From Helopsaltes ochotensis (lineage: Eukaryota; Chordata; Aves; Passeriformes; Locustellidae), in the NCBI GenBank assembly GCA_013400155.1, contig VXBM01000279.1, positions 800,319 to 864,318 on the forward strand: 64,000 nt of DNA, in the 5' to 3' direction. Position 1 is the first letter of the stretch; every line of letters starts with the position of its first letter. The notes under the pieces are model-generated. The model did not search any database and was not told the origin of the DNA. It was given only the letters and a program-made list of their open reading frames with translations. The position numbers and the translations under genes were made by a program. This document shows, piece by piece, positions 1 through 11,240 of this stretch.

Positions 1-466
1 GGTTACTACTACATGTTGCATTGGATCAGTCTTCTGCACAAAGTAAGATAGCTATGCAAGTGTGCAGCTAATATATTGCTACAGATAGTGATTTGTAGCA
101 TCATAAAAGATATTTAGTACAGAAGTGGCAGACTTCTGCCAGTTGTGTGTGTTTTCTTTGAAAATTTTCAGTGAGTTGGTTGGTTTTTCAATTGCATGTT
201 CAACTCATAAAAACAGTTTTTGGTTATATCTTCAATCTAAGTTTCACTACTAAGACATTTTTTCACTTACATTTAAGTTTACTGTGTGGTAACAATGCTC
301 AAATAATATAGGATTGTTATGAATGCATTTGCTTACTTGAAAGCATGCCTGCCCGATTACATGCATCCTGATGTATTCTGCCATATTTCTCATTATCTGC
401 CATAGGTAACCCTCTCTTTGTTCTTCTTTCTCTTTGGTTGTTTTTTTTTCCTCTGTTCTCTTGCAG
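1..466 (+). other. EPB41L2: EPB41L2 intron, 3' end
   Basis: Intronic sequence. It ends in a long pyrimidine tract (about 421-463) and the acceptor TTGCAG at 461-466. No repeat or other gene is recognised. Confidence 0.85.
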
Positions 467-685
467 GTATTTCTTGTGCCTACAGCTTCGCCAGGATATT
501 GCATCTGGCCGACTGCCGTGTTCTTTTGTGACTCACGCCCTCCTTGGTTCATATACCCTGCAGGCTGAGCTGGGTGATCATGACCCAGAGGAGCACCGCA
601 GTGATTATATCAGTGAATTCCAGTTTGCACCCAATCAGACTCAAGAAATGGAAGAGAAAGTGGCTGAGCTTCACAAAACACACAG
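467..685 (+). CDS. EPB41L2: EPB41L2 exon: FERM F2 lobe (YFLCLQLRQDI...)
   Basis: 219-bp exon. The first G completes an Arg codon from the preceding exon outside the window and the last AG opens another Arg codon. It encodes the start of the FERM central (F2, acyl-CoA-binding-protein-like) lobe: YFLCLQLRQDIASGRLP, then a helix with SYTLQAELGDHDPEEH and SEFQFAPNQTQEMEEKVAELHKTH. These are hallmark 4.1 FERM motifs; the QDIASGRLPCSFVTHALL variant fits 4.1G rather than 4.1B (DDIVSGRLP). Acceptor TTGCAG and donor CACAG/GTATGT are strong. In this family the F2 lobe helps form the binding surface for membrane proteins such as glycophorin C and for p55-type MAGUKs. Confidence 0.97.
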
Positions 686-1125
686 GTATGTCAGATACAT
701 GGGATGAAAAGAAGTTGTCCTGCTTTGTCACATTTATGTCAATTCTCCTAAGACTATGTGTAAAATTGCTGAGGTAAACTTACTCTGACTTGGGAAATAG
801 TTTGTTATGTAACTAAAAGCTCTTTGGTGTGTTTAGAAAGTTGAATTTAAATGTAGTAGTTGCACTAAGGTCTTGGTAGAGAACTTTTGGTAAAAAGTTT
901 TGCTTGAACTAGTTATATTAATTAGTTCAAGCAACATACAGATAGTTTGAAAGTGTGAAGGTGGAAATCTGTACTCAAGTAAAACAATATGCTGTGAAAG
1001 ACCACCTTTCCTTTAGAGCAAAAATGCTATTGATACCTTATAAACTGAAGTTTTTGTATCAGTCTGAATTCCAGGATTTCACTCAGATTTTGCCAATAAA
1101 CTCAAGGCTTGTTCAATGGTTTTAG
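686..1125 (+). other. EPB41L2: EPB41L2 intron
   Basis: Short intron between two F2-lobe exons. It holds a 12-bp inverted repeat at 900-934. No other feature is seen. Confidence 0.85.
900..934. repeat. 12-bp inverted repeat, 11-nt loop
   Basis: Left arm 900-911 (TTGCTTGAACTA) is the exact reverse complement of 923-934, separated by an AT-rich loop. It can form a small hairpin in the EPB41L2 pre-mRNA. Probably chance or a remnant of a repeat. Confidence 0.6.
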
Positions 1126-1213
1126 GGGCTTGACTCCAGCACAAGCGGATTCCCAGTTCCTAGAAAATGCTAAGAGACTCTCCATGTATGGAGTGGATTT
1201 ACATCATGCCAAG
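1126..1213 (+). CDS. EPB41L2: EPB41L2 exon: FERM F2 lobe, second part
   Basis: 88-bp exon. The first G completes the Arg codon opened by the previous exon, giving R/GLTPAQADSQFLENAK then RLSMYGVDLHHAK. LENAKRLSMYGVDLHHAK is a strongly conserved signature of 4.1-family FERM domains at the end of the F2 lobe. It ends phase 0 at AAG/GTATTG. The acceptor (GGTTTTAG) has a weak pyrimidine tract, but the frame and conservation are decisive. Confidence 0.96.
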
Positions 1214-2452
1214 GTATTGGGGATTGTGTTTGTTTGGTTTTGTTTTAGGATAGATGTGCTAAGTATTAAAGAAAATATTGTATCTATAGATTATTTTTTT
1301 AAAAAGTCATATGCTTAATTTTTAGCTGTAAGCCTTTATCTCTTGGTTACAATAATTTCTCAATTTGCAACTCTAACATCAGTAGAATTTACATATGAGT
1401 TTATTTAGTGCATAGACATATGCCACTTGGAAATAATATTCCATTCATAAGAGCAGATAAATACATTTAAAATGTCATATTTTCTATGCCGAGGAGATGG
1501 GGGGCCAATAAAGTAAAGCCTAAAGGAACATGTAATTGTTTTCATAGTACCATGAGAGTTAAAAAAATATGGAGGGAGGTCCTAGGGGAGGATTTTGGTG
1601 CTTTTTCTCCTTCCCAGGGTAGGTTGAATCAAATTTTCACTTCAATTGGGATTTTTTTTTTTAGTTAAAACCCCAAAAGACAAAATAATAACCTTCTCCC
1701 ACTCCCTCTCATAAATCCAGAATCTCAAATCATTAGGAAATTTAAGGTATTGTAAGCATATCAGTCTTGCATTTTTTTTAAATGCACCAGGACTTTTTAA
1801 GTACTAGAGAAACATTGTTAGATTTTGTTTTGTTAGTTCTGCCAATGAAGCAACTCTGTAATGACAGTGTTGGCATTTGAAGTAGTTGATCTGTTGGTGA
1901 GGACATGAGATTCTGCTGTATTGTGTAGTGAATCAGTATAAGTGAATAGTTTTGTAGCCTGTAAAACTTGCATCAAATGCTGTCAGTGAAAGAGAATACT
2001 GAGAAACCTATCCATTACATCTTCTATCTTTGCTGCTGACTGTAAAAGATCACCTCCATCACCAGCCTGTTCAGGCTTGCACTGACTGCTTTAAGTGGGA
2101 CAGGCTTGGTTTTCATTTTTCTTCTTTTAATATTTGTTGAAATTATTACTAGCACACACACTGGCCATACCTTTCCTGCTTTTAAGTTGTTAACTTAGTC
2201 CCTATTACCAGCATATTGAAGAATTTCCCAGAACTGTGGCATATGAATGCCAAAACCGTTACTTAGAGTCCAAAGTCTTTCCTATAAAATGAATATACTT
2301 AGCTATTTCTGATTTAAGAATCTCATTGTCAGAGTCAAGTTTGAATATGAAGCATGTCCCAGTTACCATATTCCCTCAAGGTACGTCAGCAATAATTACT
2401 TGTCTGGAATGTTATTGCAGTGATTTTTATGAAATTGTCTCATACCTGGCAG
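1214..2452 (+). other. EPB41L2: EPB41L2 intron
   Basis: About 1.2 kb of AT-rich intron with short T runs. No recognisable repeat family, RNA gene or extra exon. Confidence 0.8.
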
Positions 2453-2605
2453 GATTCTGAAGGTGTGGATATCATGCTGGGTGTATGTGCTAATGGTCTG
2501 CTGATTTACAAAGACAGACTCCGGATCAACCGCTTCGCTTGGCCAAAAATTCTGAAGATTTCCTACAAGCGAAGCAATTTCTACATCAAAGTCAGGCCAG
2601 CAGAA
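2453..2605 (+). CDS. EPB41L2: EPB41L2 exon: FERM F3 (PH-like) lobe
   Basis: 153 bp, 51 codons, phase 0 at both ends. It begins DSEGVDIMLGVCANG and continues LLIYKDRLRINRFAWPK, ILKISYKRSNFYIKVRPAE: the first strands of the FERM F3 lobe. RINRFAWPKILKISYKR is the signature of the FERM C-lobe and the most conserved stretch in the 4.1 superfamily. In this family the F3 lobe binds phosphoinositides and membrane-protein tails. Acceptor CTGGCAG and donor GAA/GTAAGT are good. Human 4.1G has VDIKLG here as I remember it; this copy has VDIMLG. Confidence 0.97.
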
Positions 2606-3688
2606 GTAAGTAGCACCTTTCAGTCTTGTTTCTTTTGTGAGATCATTTCTGTCCAGCAACAAGAAAACGTTCTCATATTTTCCGCAGTTGTCCTCATATG
2701 CTTATGATATATTCAAGCAGAACTTATGAGTGCTTTTTTCTCTTCAACTTCTAATGATTGTATTAAACACTTGTCTTGATTAGTAAAGGCAAACTAAAAA
2801 GAAAATCTATTTTCTTTCTTTTTTTTTTTTATAGAAGCTGTCTTGTTATTTTATTGGGGTTTTTACGCAAAAAGCTAGTTCCATGGCCATATTCTGACTG
2901 TGCAAACTTGCAGTCCTCGGAGAGAGCCAGCTGCTCTTCCTCTTCGGGTATAATTGTTCACCAAATGTCAGCACGTTAAGTTTGTGGCTGTAAGCAAAGG
3001 CTTGAGTTGTCCTGTAGAATGTTTTAACTTTGTTAGCTGCCATGGAGGTAGTGGATTCAACTTTCTCTTCAGTTGCTGCTAAAAGTTTCTGGGAGTTGCT
3101 GACGGGGGTGTGCATGTGTTTACATTTTTCTTTGTAGCAGGAAATTTAACAAACCCCCCAAAATGTCAAAGACTGTAATGCTTTTTTAGATTATACTGTA
3201 AAATGTTTAAGGTGGCTTTTACTGTGTGAATAAATAAAAGAAACATCCAAACAGCAATTTTACAATACTAACATTGTGGTTATATAAGTTTTCTAATGCA
3301 GGTGTTTTGTTCTTGCATTCACTGATCCTGTGCATAGTTGAAGTATTTTTGCTAAGAAAGTATTATATTGTGATACAGCTTATATAAATTTAACACTGCC
3401 ATATGGATTTCAGATTTTTATTAAATCCAAGCAAAGTGCAAAGCACAACCTGCAGTACTGGTTGCTTCATGCAATGTTTCATGCAATTTATCCATCATGA
3501 CATAGCCCACTAAGTATAATTCTTTTAAAAGGCAGGAAATTCTGATTTTTTTAAAAAAAATTAAAAAATATTAAGTCTTATGGCAGGAACATTGCAGCTT
3601 GATACAGTAATGGAGCTATCATAACTCTACCTATTAATTAATAGCCAGCTTAAGGAAATGGGTTAATTTATTTGTGGATTCTTTCCAG
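2606..3688 (+). other. EPB41L2: EPB41L2 intron
   Basis: About 1.1 kb of AT-rich intron. It has a pyrimidine tract and T11 run around 2814-2832 but no supported exon there; nothing else is recognised. Confidence 0.8.
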
Positions 3689-3786
3689 CTGGAACAGTTT
3701 GAGAGCACTATTGGGTTCAAACTGCCAAACCATCGGGCTGCTAAAAGGTTATGGAAGGTTTGTGTGGAGCACCATACTTTCTTCAG
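3689..3786 (+). CDS. EPB41L2: EPB41L2 exon: FERM F3 lobe, terminal helix
   Basis: 98 bp, phase 0 at the start and two bases into an Arg codon at the end. It encodes LEQFESTIGFKLPNHRAAKR followed by LWKVCVEHHTFFR, the last strands and C-terminal helix of the FERM F3 lobe. NHRAAKRLWKVCVEHHTFFR is nearly invariant across 4.1R/G/B/N. Acceptor CTTTCCAG and donor TTCAG/GTAAAT are strong. Confidence 0.97.
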
Positions 3787-4019
3787 GTAAATGATAGTTC
3801 TCTCCTTCCCCCACTTTTCAAGGTATGCTCATATCTTTCTTTTAAAGGATAGGAGGAAAGTAAAGATTTCCCCCTTCTTTGCTCCTTGCAGTATCACCTC
3901 TTAGACAGAAGATACCCTGAAAATAATTGACACCAAATTACCAATTCCTAAAGTCTCAAGTACAATTAACTGCTTTATCAAAATTTTCTGAGTGCTAAGA
4001 GGATGGAACTAAATAAGTG

Positions 4020-4160
4020 GTCATGGAGCACCAAGAGGTGTGCAAGAACTCTCTGGCCTCAATCCTGTGCCATGTGCTCTGGAATGACCCTGCTTGAGCA
4101 GGGAGGTTGGATCAAATGACCCACTGTGGTCCCTTCCAACCTGACACATTCTGTGATTGG
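4020..4160 (+). mobile_element. CR1 LINE 3' fragment
   Basis: Contains CTGTGCCATGTGCTCTGG, GACCCTGCTTGAGCAGGG, GGTTGGATCAAATGACC and GGTCCCTTCCAACCTGACAC, then ATTCTGTGATT. This order is the 3' end of avian CR1 retrotransposons, which terminate in short ATTCTRTG repeats. Truncated at 5' like most CR1 copies. The left border is approximate. Confidence 0.85.
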
Positions 4161-4669
4161 TGGTAAGATTTCCTGAGAGACTGACTTTTCAGAATGACCA
4201 TCTAGAAAGTCCTTATACATCATCACAAGAAGCTCTTAGGGCTTGACAGTAATCTTCATTCAATTAATTTGAACATTCTGCTGAGTGCAAATGATAAGCA
4301 GGTATGGAAATGCTTCTAGCTGAGTTTTTCCTTATTTATGAACTAGGCTGCAGCCTAGGAGTCACAGATTTAGGTCCTATGTCCTATGAATGGGATAGGC
4401 ATTGAATCTGGGTTTTTTTCTTCAAAGCACAGTACCTAGGGTGTGTAAATGGTAAGCTTTCTCCTTCAGTAGGCTGTACTTTTAAAAAAAAAAAGTTGTG
4501 TTTTAACATACATGGAATCCTATTGCCAAATATACTTGCTAGACAGAACTTCAGTGAACTTGGGGACCAGGAGGCCTAAGCAGATGATTACTGGAACTGT
4601 CTCACTGGATGGTTTTCAGTATTCAGATTTTCATTGAATGTAGCACATTCTCGAGTGCAAAAGTAGAAC

Positions 4670-4699
4670 TTATGCTGAGATTGCCAAATCTCAGCATAA
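4670..4699. repeat. 13-bp perfect inverted repeat with tetraloop
   Basis: Left arm 4670-4682 (TTATGCTGAGATT) and right arm 4687-4699 are exact reverse complements around the 4-nt loop GCCA. Intronic; function unknown. Confidence 0.75.
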
Positions 4700-7185
4700 A
4701 TCAGTCTCCAAATGCTTAATTTAGAAGCACTTCTTTTTAAAATCTTGATCAGAGATTTTTTTTTCATGTTGATAGAATTCATTTATTAATACAGTCCAGC
4801 ATTCTATTCTTCTTGAAATTTGAAGTCTGCTTTAGCTGGTGTTGTCTATTAGCACAAATAGCATGCAGTTCTGTTCACAGTGAAAAGTTTATCAGTACTC
4901 TTCAAATAACTTATGTAGTGATTTGCTTTATTGGTAAGCTGTATTTCCTAGTTTCATAGTAATAAAATAGACCTGAATAAGGAAAAAGCAAATCTTATGG
5001 AAGCCAAAAATCCTAAACTGACAACTACCATTTGCAAGTCTGAAAGCTTTCAGGAGCATTAATAGGTATGAAATAGTCTTACTACAGAACTTCAATCATA
5101 ATAAAAATAATTGGATTTTATTCCAATCAGAAGTGGCTTTTCCTAACCAGGAACGACATTATAACAAGAATTATGTAACAAATACTTGAACCATTGTGTA
5201 AATCCATATACTCCACTGATGTCATCAGAGAGAAAATCCTCAGAACCTCTCATCCCGATTTAAAAACAGTAAAATAAAGCCAGCTCTATTTCCTGCAAAG
5301 ATAAAAAGCAGAAAGCAATTGCTACAGTCCAAGAGACTGTAGCTCATTCAGAGTATGTGTAATGCTTGTGTAGGATGCCGCAGTAAATTGTATACAGTTT
5401 AGATGCATATTTTTAGCTTCCAAATCTCTGAGCATGCCCTATATAAAAGGGTATGATTCCTTGTGTTGTCTTATGTAATGTTTCAGTTTGTCTCAAATAA
5501 TCACATCGAGATCCATTTTCTTATAATGTATAGGAAATTCACTAGTATAAGAAGTTATTTATAAACGTTGTAATGAACTGTATTGAAAATGACTGCCAAA
5601 GGGCATTGTATTCACTTGTTATCAGCTCAGACTTAGAGGATTCCAGTAGCATTTTCGAAGAGCAGCAATCTACTTTAAAAATACGGTCAGACCATATATC
5701 TTCATAAAAATTTTGAGCAAAGCAACTCTGGATCTTAACCAGTGTCTGCAGAAACGTGCTTATATTTCCTCTTTATGATGTTTTATTTGATATTTTAATG
5801 ATTTTTTCAGTGTCTCCTCAGAATGTCTTAAAGCGGCAAAGCATAGTTTTCAGTTATTTTACGTAATTAGGCCTGTAATACAAAAAATCTATTCAAATGC
5901 CTTTAATCAGGAAGTAATTAGTTCTCTTGTTTTTTCCACATTAAAAGATTAAAAGTTTATCTCAGCAGGGTGGAAGATAAAAATGGCAGTTAATGCTAAA
6001 ACGTTGCCAAGACTGGAAAATCAAGAACTGAAGCAACCTTGGAAAAACCCCTTTAGCCTTCTTCCTTAGTACATAATGCACTCCCTGTTGGAAATAATGG
6101 GGAGAAAGACTGTTTTATAGAAGCAATGAAAGTGAAGCCTTAAGTTCATAAGTGGCCTTAGTGCAGAAGGGTGGATTCATTTGTCTTGACTTCTTTTCTG
6201 TATAAATGTTAGAATAGATAAAGATTCAGGTGCATGCATATGCATCTTAGACATGGGGCATTGTATGCTTCTGGCTAGTGCCCCAGTAAACATCCCCTCT
6301 TAGGGAAACGGGGGGAAGGTGTTTATAAGACTTAGGTTTACTTCTCATTTCCTACTCTGATTTGATTGACAAGAAATTAAATTAATTTGTTCCCAGGTCT
6401 AGAGTCTGTTTTGCTCATGAGGGCAGCTGATGAATGATGTCTCCCTGTCCTTATCTCACCCATAAGCTGCTTGTTACATCTGTCTCTCTTTTGTCCAGCT
6501 GAGAAAGGGCAGTGTCTTTGGTGAGGCCCTGGTATCCAGCCAGGGTCAGGTCACCACGCTAGCTCACTGTTCTGTTTGCTAGGTATCTGAAAATTCTTCA
6601 GTTTTGCTGAAACACATTTAGAATGACTGTTGTAGTCAGAACCCAGTACTGGATACTGCCTTAACATACGTTGGATTGGATTCTGCTGACACAGATATTT
6701 CTGTGCAAATGCTTCAGAAGAGGAGAGCAAAGTCAGCACAGTTTGAACTCCCGCTTGCCCATCTGTGTCATCCTCAGTACAAATGGCACACAAATTGCTG
6801 GTTCTGCTTGAAAGAAGTTGATGTTCAGTGAGCTGCTCATTCTTTGCAAATTCTCAAATCAAGAAGCTTTGTCTGCAATAATCTGATAGTCTTACACAGA
6901 GAGGGAGAGTAGGCCATGATGGGTAAGCATGTATTTGCAGCATTACATTGATCCAGGAAACAACTTCAAAGCCTTTCTAGAGAAATGGAGACTGGGAAGA
7001 GTTCTTGTAGTGATGACTGTTTGCCTTATCAGCAAGGATGGACTCTCAGTGTTGCAGTAGATGCTCAGATCTCAGAAACAAAGTACAAGCAACAGAGGTT
7101 AGATGAGTATGAACTTGAAGTCTTCATACTGAAGGAAATTCAGGGATGTAGAGAGGACCTGTCTTCAAATTCATGTGATGGTGGT

Positions 7186-7385
7186 ACAGAATCACAGAAT
7201 CAACCAAGTTGAAAAAGACCTTGGAGATCATCAAGTCCAACCTATGACCTAACACCACCTTATCAACTAAATCATGGCACTAAGTGTCACATCCAGTCTT
7301 CTTTTAAACACCTCCAGAGACAGTGACTCCACCACCTCCCTGGGTAGCCCATTCTGGACTTTCTGACCAGGACCCTAACACTCAT
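7186..7385 (-). mobile_element. CR1 LINE 3' fragment, reverse
   Basis: Reads from the 3' end: ACAGAATCACAGAATCAACC, AAGTTGAAAAAGACCTTGG, AGATCATCAAGTCCAACCTA, CACCTCCAGAGACAGTGACT, CCACCACCTCCCTGGGTAGC. This is the reverse complement of a CR1 3' region and is typical of avian introns. The right border is approximate. Confidence 0.88.
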
Positions 7386-8075
7386 GGTACAAACACACAT
7401 ATCCAGCATTAACAGTACATATAACTCTTTCTCACCCTTTTCACAATATGCTTCTTCCCCCAACTCCTTATATCCAGAAAATGTCAACCTATATAATTTT
7501 ATAAATGACATTGTAAGGAAACTAGAGTCTGAATGTAGACTGTTAAACTTGTTGCTGTTGGGTAACAACTCTTCAGTCTTCTCAATCTTTTTTTCTCTTG
7601 ATACTCCCTCCTATGCTGCTTTGAGATACCACTCCCTGACTTTGAGAAAGAGCAGCTGCTGCTCTGGTACCTCAGAATACAGGAAAGGCAGTGGAAGTGG
7701 AATGTATAGCTTTTACTATAAGTAACATTCTAAGGAAAAATCTGAGAGGTATTTACATGACCTATAATGGCTTCAGCTTTCTACAAAAAACTAAAATTTA
7801 ACCAAGATAGCACTAAAAGATAGGAGTCCCAGTTGCTTAGTCACACTGTGGAAAAATGTGATGGTTATCAGCATCACTTCGACTCCAACTGCAAACAATA
7901 AATAATATGCCTCATTTTAAAGGTCTTTGAACAGCTTACAGTAGAATTCTTTCTTGGAGAGCACAAATTATACACTGTGAACAGAAGTTGAAGTACAATA
8001 AGTAGCTTCAAATTACCTCATTAAATACTTTTAATAAAGCCTTTTAAACTGACTTTCCTCCTATTTCCCTTTTAG

Positions 8076-8248
8076 ACTTGTATCACCAGAACAGCCTCCA
8101 AAAGCGAAGTTTCTGACCTTGGGTTCCAAGTTCCGCTACAGCGGCCGCACGCAGGCACAGACACGGCAGGCCAGCAACCTCATCGACAGACCAGCTCCGT
8201 ACTTCGAACGCACTTCCAGCAAACGTGTTTCCAGAAGCCTTGATGGAG
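8076..8248 (+). CDS. EPB41L2: EPB41L2 exon: end of FERM and FERM-adjacent segment
   Basis: 173 bp; the first A completes AG/A (Arg) and the last G opens an Ala codon. It encodes RLVSPEQPPKAKFLTLGSKF, then RYSGRTQAQTRQASNLIDRP, APYFERTSSKRVSRSLDG. The first part closes the FERM domain; the RYSGRTQAQTR...RPAPYFER block is the FERM-adjacent (FA) segment, which in 4.1 proteins carries regulatory kinase sites. The visible SKRVSRS is a good basophilic-kinase (PKA/PKC-type) target by sequence, though phosphorylation is inferred. VSPEQPPK and KRVSRSLDG favour 4.1G over 4.1B. Donor GATGGAG/GTATGA; acceptor CCTTTTAG. Confidence 0.97.
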
Positions 8249-11058
8249 GTATGAAATCTGACTTATTTTTTCAGTGTTGTGATTACATTACGTGTTGTCA
8301 CTCAGACCTGACCAACATTCAGAAATGTTAACGTTACAGATGGCCAGAAGGTCATTTGACAGATTTATGAATTTCAGTTTCTAAAACCACTTCAGGTATT
8401 TTTCAGTTCTAGGGTTACATTAAGTTCAGTCACTGCCTAAGTAGTATGGCACTGCTGTGAATATATGGAGTTCTCTATATTTGATATGTAGCATCTGTGT
8501 GCACTACTCATACCTTTTTTAAGGCATAGGCACACACTGTAGGCTCTTAATAAAATTGGTCAGTGGCATATTTTGGGATCTGGGTTGGCCTGAGCGTCTC
8601 TAAACAGAAAAGGCTGAATGAGTTGCTTCTTAGAGTTTTCCATCATTTTGTTCAGTATATTGCAATCCTAGTATATTTATTCACTACTTCAAAGTTTAGT
8701 TTAAAAATTTTACATTGATTCTGAATAGCTAAAGTTTTTCTTGTCATTACTGGTATTTGATTTTTTTTTGAGCAGAAATACCTTCTGGTTTCTTTTATTG
8801 GAAACAGGCATTCTTTCCAAATGCAGGTATAGCAGCCCTATATGTGAGAGATGTAAAAGCACATGTCTTAGTCAAAATCACTTCTGCAATAATATATAAT
8901 AGGAAAAACACTTCAGCAAAATAACATGAAGCTTGACTTAGATTCAGGCGTGCACAGCTTCACTGGAAAAAAGCGAACCATGACGGTGGTATGAGTTTAG
9001 CTACAACTGAGCTGTCAACTTCATCTTATTTTTTAAAAAATTTCTTTGCTTACAAGAGTTTTACTTCTGTAAATATTCATTCTCTGTACTATAACAAATG
9101 AAGAAACTGTGACTCTTGGGAAACCTACCAAGTCTTTCCTTCTGAGAATTGGATTAAAAATATGACCCAAAAGTGCTTGCACCTGTATAGCATGTGATGA
9201 CTTCCTGTGGCAACCAAAAAACCCATCACCATATCAGTGTTTTATAATCAAGCCTCTCTGGCGTTCCTTGTGCATCATCTACAGAATACAGGCATGTGTG
9301 TTCAGGCCCAAACTTTCCCTCTTACAGAAGCATCAGGGTCAAAATTTTGAGCAGGATGAAACATTGTTCTGAAAGCAGCTTTGCACAAAAGGATCTGGAT
9401 GCTCCCGTGGAACGTGAGTCAACATGAGAGTGCCCTTACAGCAAAGTATGCTGGCTGTGTTCTGGGCTATATTAGCAAAAAACATAGCCAGCACATCAGA
9501 AGAAATTATTGTTCCTTCCTATACAGTACTTTCTGAGACTATGCCTGAAAAAATGTGTTTATCTTTGGGCTCCACAGTATTAGATGGGCCGTGACATATC
9601 ACGAGTCCAGTTGGGATCACCAAGCTGGCCAGAGGGCTGGGGCCTGTGATAGATCAGGAGAGGCTGAGGGAACTGTAGTCCTTCAGCTTTAAAAGAAGGC
9701 TGTCATGAAATTATTGCTGTCTACAGCTACTAGCAGGGAACCTATAGAAAAAAACCGAGCCATGTGTTTCTGTTTCTCAAAGGTGATAGCTGAGAGCCTG
9801 GTGATAAGGCAGTGGGATGTACCTGCAATTTGAGATACTCAGTTACAAGTAACAAATTCTGCTTGTTTAAAAAGACCTTGGAGGTACTTAAAACTCAACT
9901 GGACAAGCTCTTGAGCAACCTCGTCTAATTTGACCTTCTCTGAGCAGGGGTTTGGACTAGCTGACTTCTGCATGTTCCTTCCAACCTAAGTTACTCTGAC
10001 TTATCAAAACTTACTTGTAGAACTTGCGTGATGTATAATACCCAAGAAATGCTCTATTTGCCATCCACAAAGGGATCAGAAGTTTAAGTTGTAGAACTTA
10101 CAGAGGCTTCCCAAAAGCCTTCCATCCCAAATACCACATTTCCTATTAGCTGGGCTTGGCTTCTTAGCATCTTGAAGGTCTCTGGTGTGAAGCTTAGACT
10201 TTTCAAAAGAGGCTACCTCTCAAAGGTACTCCAAGAAACACCTCTTCCTCTTAACTTTCTGCACCTCAGTTTTGTAAAGCAAAGACACACAGAGATATTA
10301 CAGAACATTACTAAATGATTTAAGTTTGTATCAAAGTTGTATTTATTAAAACTCCTTCATTAAATGAATTCTCTTCTATTTCATTACTACTATTTTGACT
10401 AAGACAGTCATCATGATTTAACAAAAGAGCCATCCTGCTCATTAGTCCTGTTATGCTGAGCCAAATAAGTGGAAGATAATTTAAGGCCTTTCACTCTCTT
10501 GTGCTTTGACTGTATTCAAGTACACATTTTTAGTATTTCCCCCTTCCATTTCTTGCAAGCATATAGGGAGGAAAGTTCCTACTTTCACTGAGTTGTTTGT
10601 GCAGTTTTGCTAAGGTTCCAGTGAAAAATATTGTGACAATTATATGCATAGCTATTTCTATGTGTTAAAATAGTCCTCTCAAATAGTGAATTTCCAAAAA
10701 GACACTTACTTATTTCTCTCTCTTTTTTTAATGATTTACACATCCAAAAGAACAATATGTTCAATTTATCTTCTAAGTCTAATCAAGAAGTTGATAAATA
10801 CTTGTCTGATACTGTGAGGGTCTTTTCCATATATAGTAAGTGCAAATTTTATGACAGGGCTGTATTGCTGTTCATACCAGTGCAATGGGAACCACAGACT
10901 TTTTGTAAAGCCGAGAAGGTGAAAATTACTGTATCACTCAGTAACTAGCCTGTATTGATCTTTGCTGATGTAATCATAACGTGCTTTTCCTGAGATGATT
11001 TAAAACCAAAATGTTTCAGCTTATCCAAATTAACCAAAAATATTCTGTTCTCTAATAG
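8249..11058 (+). other. EPB41L2: EPB41L2 intron with CR1 copy
   Basis: About 2.8 kb. A degenerate plus-strand CR1 copy lies at about 9600-10,005. The remainder shows no exon or RNA gene; the open frame at 10,757-10,948 has no recognisable similarity. Confidence 0.75.
9600..10005 (+). mobile_element. Degenerate CR1 LINE fragment
   Basis: Recognisable pieces in CR1 order: GGATCACCAAGCTGGCCAGA..GGGCTGGGGCCTGTGATAG, GAGAGGCTGAGGGAACTG, GGTGATAGCTGAGAGCCTG, then CTCAACTGGACAAGCTCTTG, AGCAACCTCGTCTAATTTGA, GAGCAGGGGTTTGGACTAG and TTCCTTCCAACCTAAG. Diverged, so an older insertion than the copies with a clean tail. Borders are approximate. Confidence 0.75.
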
Positions 11059-11240
11059 CTCCCATGGGTATTTCAGACCAAAGTCTTCTAAGAGACTTCT
11101 CTGCTACTGGAGGGCAGGCTGCTGGAGATAAAATCATTGATCTTGAAGCTGCTGGTCAGGCCAAGTTAAAAGAAGGTGGCAGAGAAGAAGATGAAAGTCC
11201 ACTCAAAACTCCACAATTAGAATTGACTCAGGATGGAAAG
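11059..11240 (+). CDS. EPB41L2: EPB41L2 exon: U2 region
   Basis: 182 bp; the first two bases complete the Ala codon (G/CT), giving APMGISDQSLLRDF, then a variable, charged stretch (GGQAAGDKIIDLEAAGQ, KLKEGGREEDESPLKTPQLE) ending LTQDGK in phase 0. Human 4.1G has a similar DQSLMKDF opening and an ..EGK ending; the middle is poorly conserved, as is usual for the U2 linker between the FERM and SAB regions. Probably disordered. Acceptor TCTAATAG and donor GGAAAG/GTATGT. Confidence 0.95.

Larger units (their letters stand above)
3787..8075 (+). other. EPB41L2: EPB41L2 intron with CR1 fragments
   Basis: About 4.3 kb. It holds a plus-strand CR1 tail (about 4020-4160), a 13-bp-stem hairpin (4670-4699) and a minus-strand CR1 fragment (about 7186-7385). 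The rest is unremarkable AT-rich sequence. An open frame at 6985-7212 runs into the CR1 copy and is not supported as a gene. Confidence 0.75.

Noticed and set aside
6985..7212. 75-codon open frame with an ATG
   Set aside because: Its end runs into a CR1 fragment and no conserved motif is present.
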